From: Kangiella sp. HD9-110m-PIT-SAG07
GTDB taxonomy: Bacteria > Pseudomonadota > Gammaproteobacteria > Enterobacterales > Kangiellaceae
Assembly (NCBI GenBank): GCA_003370465.1
Contig: QQTG01000009.1
Location: forward strand, 62,001-126,000
Reading direction: 5' to 3'
DNA length: 64,000 bases
Shown here: piece after piece, positions 57,907 to 64,000 of the stretch
Layout of the letters: every line of letters starts with the position of its first letter
Numbering within the stretch: the first letter of the stretch is position 1
The notes under the pieces: generated by a model
The model's input: only the letters and a program-made list of their open reading frames with translations
What the model was told of the DNA's origin: nothing
The model's database searches: none
Program-made: the position numbers and the translations under genes

Positions 57907-59229
57907 TTATTGGATGCCAAGCTTCTTCATCTTATAGCGGATAGTTCTAAAGCTGACTTTTAAGAGTTTTGCAGCTTCAGTTCTATTCCAGCGTGTTTGC
58001 TCAAGAGCTTTTTCAATTTCACTTTTCTCTATTTCTTCTAAATATTCCTCTAGCGGTTTATTGCCACGATTATTCGATTCGATATTGTCGTTTGCCTTAG
58101 TTGAAATACTCGTGTCAATCAAAATGATATCTTCTGCTTCTATTGAAGCTTGGTTGGAAAGCGTTGTTGCTTTGATGAGTATGTTTTCCATCTCGCGGTA
58201 GTTGTATGGAAATGTGTGTTCGGTTAATTTGGATAAAGCGGCATCGCTCATCTTTTTATCACAGTTGAAGTCCTGCAAGTAGGAATTAATGATTGCTTCT
58301 AAATCACCTTTCCTTTCTCGCAAACTCGGCACTTGAAAGTTGATGACGTTAATTCTGAAATATAAATCTTCTCGCAATAAACCCTTTTCAACCAATTCAC
58401 TTAAGTTAACTTCGCTGCAAACTATAACTCTTATATCGAGCTGGGTCGGCTCTGTTTCATTTTCGGGGATAAAACTTTTATCCTCGATGAGTTGAAGGAG
58501 TCTTTTTTGTAATGGAAGTGATAAAAGTTGCAGATTGCTGATGACCAAGGTTCCTTGATCTGCCCGATCAAGATAAGACTCATTAGTCCCTGAGTTGTGA
58601 AAGACAACTTGTTCTTGGCTCTCTAAGGAGTGAGCCTCAAAATCCAAAAATACTAAACTGTTATCCGCGCGCGAGCTTTGCTGGTGGATAATTTTCGCTA
58701 AAGCTTCTTTCTCGGTGCCAGGTTCTCCGACGATAACAACTGGCGCTTGTGAACCTTTGACTTTAGCCAGCTTGTTTCTTATGGCTGATACAAAGTCATC
58801 GTTACCAGCTAAAACTTTATAAATCGAATCTTTTTTTGGCTTTTCTCGGCTTTGGTTAAATTTAAAGGCATGTTTTAGTAGCTGTCGTAGGTGGTTGAGA
58901 TCAATAGGCTTTGATAAAAAATCAAAAGCGCCAAGTCTCATCGCTTCAATGGCTTTTTCTGTACTGCTGTAAGCCGTAATGACGGCAATGGGCATGTCAG
59001 GGTAGTGTTTTTTACAGTAACTAACCATATCAAGGCCATCGCCATCAGGTAACTTGAGATCGGTAAGACAAAAGTCAAAACGTTCGTTTGAGAGGGTGTC
59101 TTTTGCTTCTGTAAGATCTTTACAGCTGACGACATCAAGCTTCATCTGGATAAGAGTCATGGTTAATAAATGACGAATATCTGCTTCATCGTCTATTAGT
59201 ATGACTTTAGGCTTGGTTTCGCTCATCAC
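57907..59229 (-). CDS. pilR: PilR-like response regulator with degenerate sigma-54 activator domain
   Basis: A 440-residue NtrC-family regulator. The receiver is intact: IDDEADIRHL and phospho-acceptor Asp57 in FCLTDLKLPDGDG, then Lys108. The AAA+ domain (about 140-375) is damaged at key places: Walker A reads GEPGTEKE (residues 168-175; Glu173 replaces the Gly of GTGKE); the GAFTGA loop that contacts sigma-54 is absent from the shortened segment at 203-225; Walker B reads GTLVISNL, lacking the D-E pair. LREDLYFRINV with arginine fingers and the C-terminal Fis helix-turn-helix (NRTEAAKLLKVSFRTIRYKM) are kept. It follows pilS by 9 bases. It probably binds DNA but cannot act as a normal ATP-driven activator. 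Confidence 0.88.
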   Translation of the reverse strand: MMSETKPKVILIDDEADIRHLLTMTLIQMKLDVVSCKDLTEAKDTLSNERFDFCLTDLKLPDGDGLDMVSYCKKHYPDMPIAVITAYSSTEKAIEAMRLGAFDFLSKPIDLNHLRQLLKHAFKFNQSREKPKKDSIYKVLAGNDDFVSAIRNKLAKVKGSQAPVVIVGEPGTEKEALAKIIHQQSSRADNSLVFLDFEAHSLESQEQVVFHNSGTNESYLDRADQGTLVISNLQLLSLPLQKRLLQLIEDKSFIPENETEPTQLDIRVIVCSEVNLSELVEKGLLREDLYFRINVINFQVPSLRERKGDLEAIINSYLQDFNCDKKMSDAALSKLTEHTFPYNYREMENILIKATTLSNQASIEAEDIILIDTSISTKANDNIESNNRGNKPLEEYLEEIEKSEIEKALEQTRWNRTEAAKLLKVSFRTIRYKMKKLGIQ

Positions 59230-59238
59230 ATATCCTTG

Positions 59239-60855
59239 TTAATTATAACTATCGAAACTAATACGGAAGCAAGCTCCACCAAACGCCACTGGTATACAGT
59301 CAAGTCGTGCCTGATTTGCTTCACACAGCTCTTTTGATATATACAGGCCTAAGCCGGTTCCATCATGAGCCGTGGTGTAAAAAGGCTCAAAGATCTTTTC
59401 TTTTTGCTCCAAGCTAATTCCAGTGCCTTCATCAATAACATCTAAGAATAAGTCTTCACTAACAGGATCTTGTCCTGCAGTGATATGTAAACGGTGTTCT
59501 TTAATGTTGATATAGCTGAATTTTAAACCGTTATCGAATAAGTTCGATAAAACTTGCTTGAGTTGGGACTGATCAAAAGCAACCATCAGTTTTTCATCAA
59601 TATCCTCCAGTGTTATTACTGGCTCAAATTTTAGCCCCTGACAATATTCTTTTACGAACTGATTAATAAATCTACTCAATATAATAGCTTCGCGGTTCGG
59701 CGGCTTGCTCTTAGAAACTTTTTGAACGTTCTCAATAATTTCATTAATACGCTTTGATTGTCGCTGAATAATATTGACCAGTTCAGCATCCTCAGCTGAG
59801 GTTTGTTCTTTCTCAGCCAGTAGTGCCGTTGCTTGGCTAACAGCACTCAAGGGATTTTTAACTTCGTGAGCAATGTTAGCGGTGAGCTGCCCTAATGATG
59901 CTAACTTAAGTTGGTGAGCCCGTTTCATGACATCTGAGTAGTTATCCAGTGTTATTAGTACTTTTTCGCCTTCAACCAAAGAAATAAAGTGAGGGAGTAA
60001 TTGCGGTCCTGTATTTGTTGTTCTGAAGGGCAATCCTTCCACGGTATCTAGGCTACTTGTGGAGCCATTATGGTCTTTCAGCGCCTTTTCCAGTTGGTAA
60101 GATAAGTCATCGGCAATGAGTTTTAGCGGTTTACCAATAGGGTTTTCAGGTAGCCCAAGCCCGTACCAAGCCGTTTGATTGATGTGCTGAACAGCATTAG
60201 AAGCGTCTACCACAAGCACCCCTCGGTTCATTTTATCGATGATCTGCCGATTCAGCTGATGCATTTTATGGATTGAGTGGCTTTGCTCAAGAGTCTCAAC
60301 TTCGTAATCAGTCATACGCCTTGCCAAGATATTAGCCAGTACCGTCACAGCTAAAATTCCTGCAACTTGTAAACTGAGCTCTGAGAAGTCTGCGGTAGAA
60401 AGCGAGTCTTCTCGAAAATGCTTAATGAGAACGACAGCTCCACATGCAAAGAGGCCATAAAGTAGGCCACCGCGGTGCCTAGTAAGAAACAAGCCCATTA
60501 TAGATACCAAGGACATCATCAAAATATAAACAGCTGTATTCTGATTTCCTGAGTAGGCTAACAAAGCAATAAAAACAATATCGACGAGAGGTTGGGTTAA
60601 AGCTTGTACCCTAAAGTGGTGCTCAACGAATGCCATGAATAGGAGAAGGTTAGCTACAATCAGATAGCTGATTGCTACTGAGGTGTAGGTATCTACGTCA
60701 TATAAGTGCTCTTGAGCTTTGAAAATAAAGGGGAATAGCAACAACAACAGAGCCAGAATTAATCTTATTACAGAGTAATATCTGAGGAACTGCCAACCAA
60801 ACTCAATTTTTTTATTGTTATTTAGCACTTCTAATCCTTTGTAACTTATTGTCAT
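59239..60855 (-). CDS. pilS: PilS-like sensor histidine kinase
   Basis: A 538-residue kinase with six membrane helices in the first 190 residues, then a PAS-like region (about 205-320), the phospho-His box in ANIAHEVKNPLSAVSQA, and a full ATPase domain: NLFDNGLKFS (N box), DEGTGIS (G1), FEPFYTTAHDGTGLGLYI (F and G2). It lacks obvious defects. It lies 9 bases before pilR, the usual pair that controls pilin genes through sigma-54. Here the partner regulator has lost sigma-54 activator motifs, so the output is unclear. Confidence 0.92.
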   Translation of the reverse strand: MTISYKGLEVLNNNKKIEFGWQFLRYYSVIRLILALLLLLFPFIFKAQEHLYDVDTYTSVAISYLIVANLLLFMAFVEHHFRVQALTQPLVDIVFIALLAYSGNQNTAVYILMMSLVSIMGLFLTRHRGGLLYGLFACGAVVLIKHFREDSLSTADFSELSLQVAGILAVTVLANILARRMTDYEVETLEQSHSIHKMHQLNRQIIDKMNRGVLVVDASNAVQHINQTAWYGLGLPENPIGKPLKLIADDLSYQLEKALKDHNGSTSSLDTVEGLPFRTTNTGPQLLPHFISLVEGEKVLITLDNYSDVMKRAHQLKLASLGQLTANIAHEVKNPLSAVSQATALLAEKEQTSAEDAELVNIIQRQSKRINEIIENVQKVSKSKPPNREAIILSRFINQFVKEYCQGLKFEPVITLEDIDEKLMVAFDQSQLKQVLSNLFDNGLKFSYINIKEHRLHITAGQDPVSEDLFLDVIDEGTGISLEQKEKIFEPFYTTAHDGTGLGLYISKELCEANQARLDCIPVAFGGACFRISFDSYN

Positions 60856-60865
60856 AGCACAGATT

Positions 60866-60922
60866 AAGTCTTGTGAAGTCTCTTTTCAAGTTTTCAGTTT
60901 TTAAGACTTTGAAAAAAGACTT
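60866..60922. repeat. Nested inverted repeat in the pilS-nadE promoter region
   Basis: AAGTCTT at 60866 and AAGTCTC at 60876 face AAGACTT at 60903 and AAGACTT at 60916. The inner-to-outer arms 60876-60890 and 60907-60922 pair over about 15 bases with one mismatch. It lies between divergent starts and could be a regulator site or a hairpin. Confidence 0.5.
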
Positions 60923-60966
60923 ATTTATTAGACAATAGGGCAATAATTTTGAATAGAGAAGTCTCA

Positions 60967-62942
<1,976 letters not shown>

Positions 62943-62975
62943 GTTTGTTCATTGTGGAAGTAAAAAGTTGAAAAT

Positions 62976-63002
62976 AAAAAAGCGGCTCTAAGCCGCTTTT
63001 TT
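62976..63002. terminator. Bidirectional terminator between glnB and bamD
   Basis: AAAAAAGCGGCT-CTA-AGCCGCTTTTTT, symmetric with a T run on both strands. Confidence 0.92.
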
Positions 63003-63025
63003 ATTTACATTGAGAATCTTAGCCG

Positions 63026-63796
63026 TTATAAATCTGCAAAATCATAATCTGGGTAATTTAACAGCAATACTTTTCGGTATTCTTCTGACAGCTCTGGCAA
63101 CTCTAGAATGTTATAAGCTTTGATGAGCATGTCTAGCGCATATGGAACTGCTGGGGTTTGAGGGTAGTTCTCTACGATGTACTTTGCACGGTTAGCTGCG
63201 GCGATATAAATATCTCGCTCCATATAATACTGGGCAATATGTAGCTGGTTCTCAGCTAACAAATTACGAATTTGGATCATACGCTTACGAGCATCTGGCG
63301 CGTATTTACTTTCGGGGTAAACCTCGACCAACGATTTGAAATTGTCGAATGCAGCTTCCAAGTTGGTTGTGTCACGTGTTTCTAGATCTGCCTGAAAGGT
63401 CTCTTTAAAAAATCCAACTTCAGACTCGAAATGCATAACCCCTTTCATGTAATACACATAATCGGCATTGTCATGCTGAGGATGTTGACGCAGGAAACGA
63501 TCAGCCAATGCTTGGCCTGCTTCATAGTCCGCTTTCTTGAAATAAGCATACAACAAGTCCATCTTGGCTTGTTCAGAAATGCTTCCGAAAGGGTATCGAG
63601 TGTCGATTTCCTCGAGCATTTCAATTGCTCTAGTGTAGTTTCCTGCACGTAACGAACCTTTAGCACGATCAAATAATTGCTGTGCGTCCATGACTTCGAG
63701 TTTTGTTTCTTCTATTTCTTCTTTCTCAGGGGTGCTAGAGCAGCCAGCAAGCGCTAGCAAAAAGCTGGCAAGTGATACTAAAATAAATTTTTGCAT
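63026..63796 (-). CDS. bamD: Outer-membrane assembly lipoprotein BamD
   Basis: A 256-residue lipoprotein: lipobox LALAGC (Cys19) after a signal peptide. It is built of TPR repeats; the first has QQLFDRAKGSLRAGNYTRAIEMLEEIDTRYPFG, typical of BamD, and later PQHDNADYVYYMKGV and LVEVYPESKYAPDARKRM. It is an essential partner of BamA in inserting beta-barrel proteins into the outer membrane. It is divergent from rluD, which is the usual neighbour in gammaproteobacteria. Confidence 0.97.
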   Translation of the reverse strand: MQKFILVSLASFLLALAGCSSTPEKEEIEETKLEVMDAQQLFDRAKGSLRAGNYTRAIEMLEEIDTRYPFGSISEQAKMDLLYAYFKKADYEAGQALADRFLRQHPQHDNADYVYYMKGVMHFESEVGFFKETFQADLETRDTTNLEAAFDNFKSLVEVYPESKYAPDARKRMIQIRNLLAENQLHIAQYYMERDIYIAAANRAKYIVENYPQTPAVPYALDMLIKAYNILELPELSEEYRKVLLLNYPDYDFADL

Positions 63797-63888
63797 ATTA
63801 ATTCTTTCTGTTTATATTAAGCCTGATACAATGTGAGTCATTCTAACTGACAGCTTGTCTAACGCCAATCTTTTTACGTGATTTTACA

Positions 63889-64000
63889 ATGACTACCGAA
63901 TCTATTGAATTCAGACACACATTTGACGAGAAAGTTTACGGAAAGCGACTAGATTTAGCACTTTCAGAAACTTTTGAGGAATATTCACGCTCAAGAATAC
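63889..64000 (+). CDS. rluD: 23S rRNA pseudouridine synthase RluD (start only)
   Basis: The first 37 codons of a frame that runs off the right edge. The product starts MTTESIEFRHTFDEKVYGKRLDLA and has LDLALSETFEEYSRSRI, the beginning of the S4 RNA-binding domain of the RluD family. RluD makes pseudouridines 1911, 1915 and 1917 in helix 69 of 23S rRNA. Divergence from bamD supports the call; the catalytic domain is outside the window. Confidence 0.88.
   Translation, partial: MTTESIEFRHTFDEKVYGKRLDLALSETFEEYSRSRI

Overview
The window reads as chromosomal DNA of a moderately AT-rich, aerobic, probably marine gammaproteobacterium. The protein sequences are closest in character to the Oceanospirillales/Alteromonadales side of the class. 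Amino-acid catabolism combined with secreted peptidases and phosphatases would fit a Kangiella-like, protein-degrading heterotroph, but that placement is inference and was not checked against a database. Almost everything is core or metabolic. I found no tRNA or rRNA genes, CRISPR array, intact prophage or insertion sequence.

Layout. 1-1310 (minus): rimK and a partial rimB, for ribosomal-protein S6 modification. 1553-5455: two tandem alkaline phosphatases, one soluble and one a lipoprotein, then an unknown exported protein. 5543-9554: the SRP RNA gene ffs, then dnaX-ybaB-recR; dnaX carries a ten-A slippery run with stops directly behind it in both alternative frames. 9688-20181: an S41 protease lipoprotein with a small lipoprotein, htpG behind a heat-shock promoter, a VanZ-like protein, adk, hemH, a DinG/YoaA helicase, tsaB and two Slp-type lipoproteins. 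20246-25707 (minus): an RcnB-like protein, purB, the roxA oxygenase, a MATE pump and queH. 25957-28569: acnB. 28640-34179 (minus): a sensor with SBP, PAS, GGDEF and EAL domains plus a small STAS-like protein, then an S46 dipeptidyl-peptidase.

34180-35072 is the only accessory-looking stretch. It holds interspersed hairpin repeats and a 122-codon zinc-ribbon reading frame without a start codon. 35073-46290 (minus) is a full leucine/isovalerate degradation cluster: liuR, isovaleryl-CoA dehydrogenase, thiolase, a second acyl-CoA dehydrogenase, both MCC subunits, methylglutaconyl-CoA hydratase, HMG-CoA lyase and a two-subunit CoA transferase. A palindrome of the expected LiuR type lies before liuR. 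Leucine would be taken to acetyl-CoA and acetoacetate, and acetoacetate activated for the TCA cycle, in which acnB also works.

46590-48395: a 17-codon ORF ending in a terminator, then rmf and a Sel1/TonB-C protein. 48477-53979: queA-tgt-yajC-secD-secF, which with queH covers the end of queuosine synthesis and the Sec accessory complex. 54078-55755: an MscS channel and an overlapping CAP-domain protein. 55786-60855 (minus): ppnN, a FimT/GspH pseudopilin and pilR-pilS. This PilR has lost its sigma-54 contact loop and its Walker B acidic residues. 60967-64000: nadE, glnB, bamD (minus) and the start of rluD.

The most interesting items are the degenerate PilR, the dnaX slippage site, the leader-like ORF and terminator before rmf, the start-less zinc-ribbon ORF among repeats, and several large nested inverted repeats between genes.
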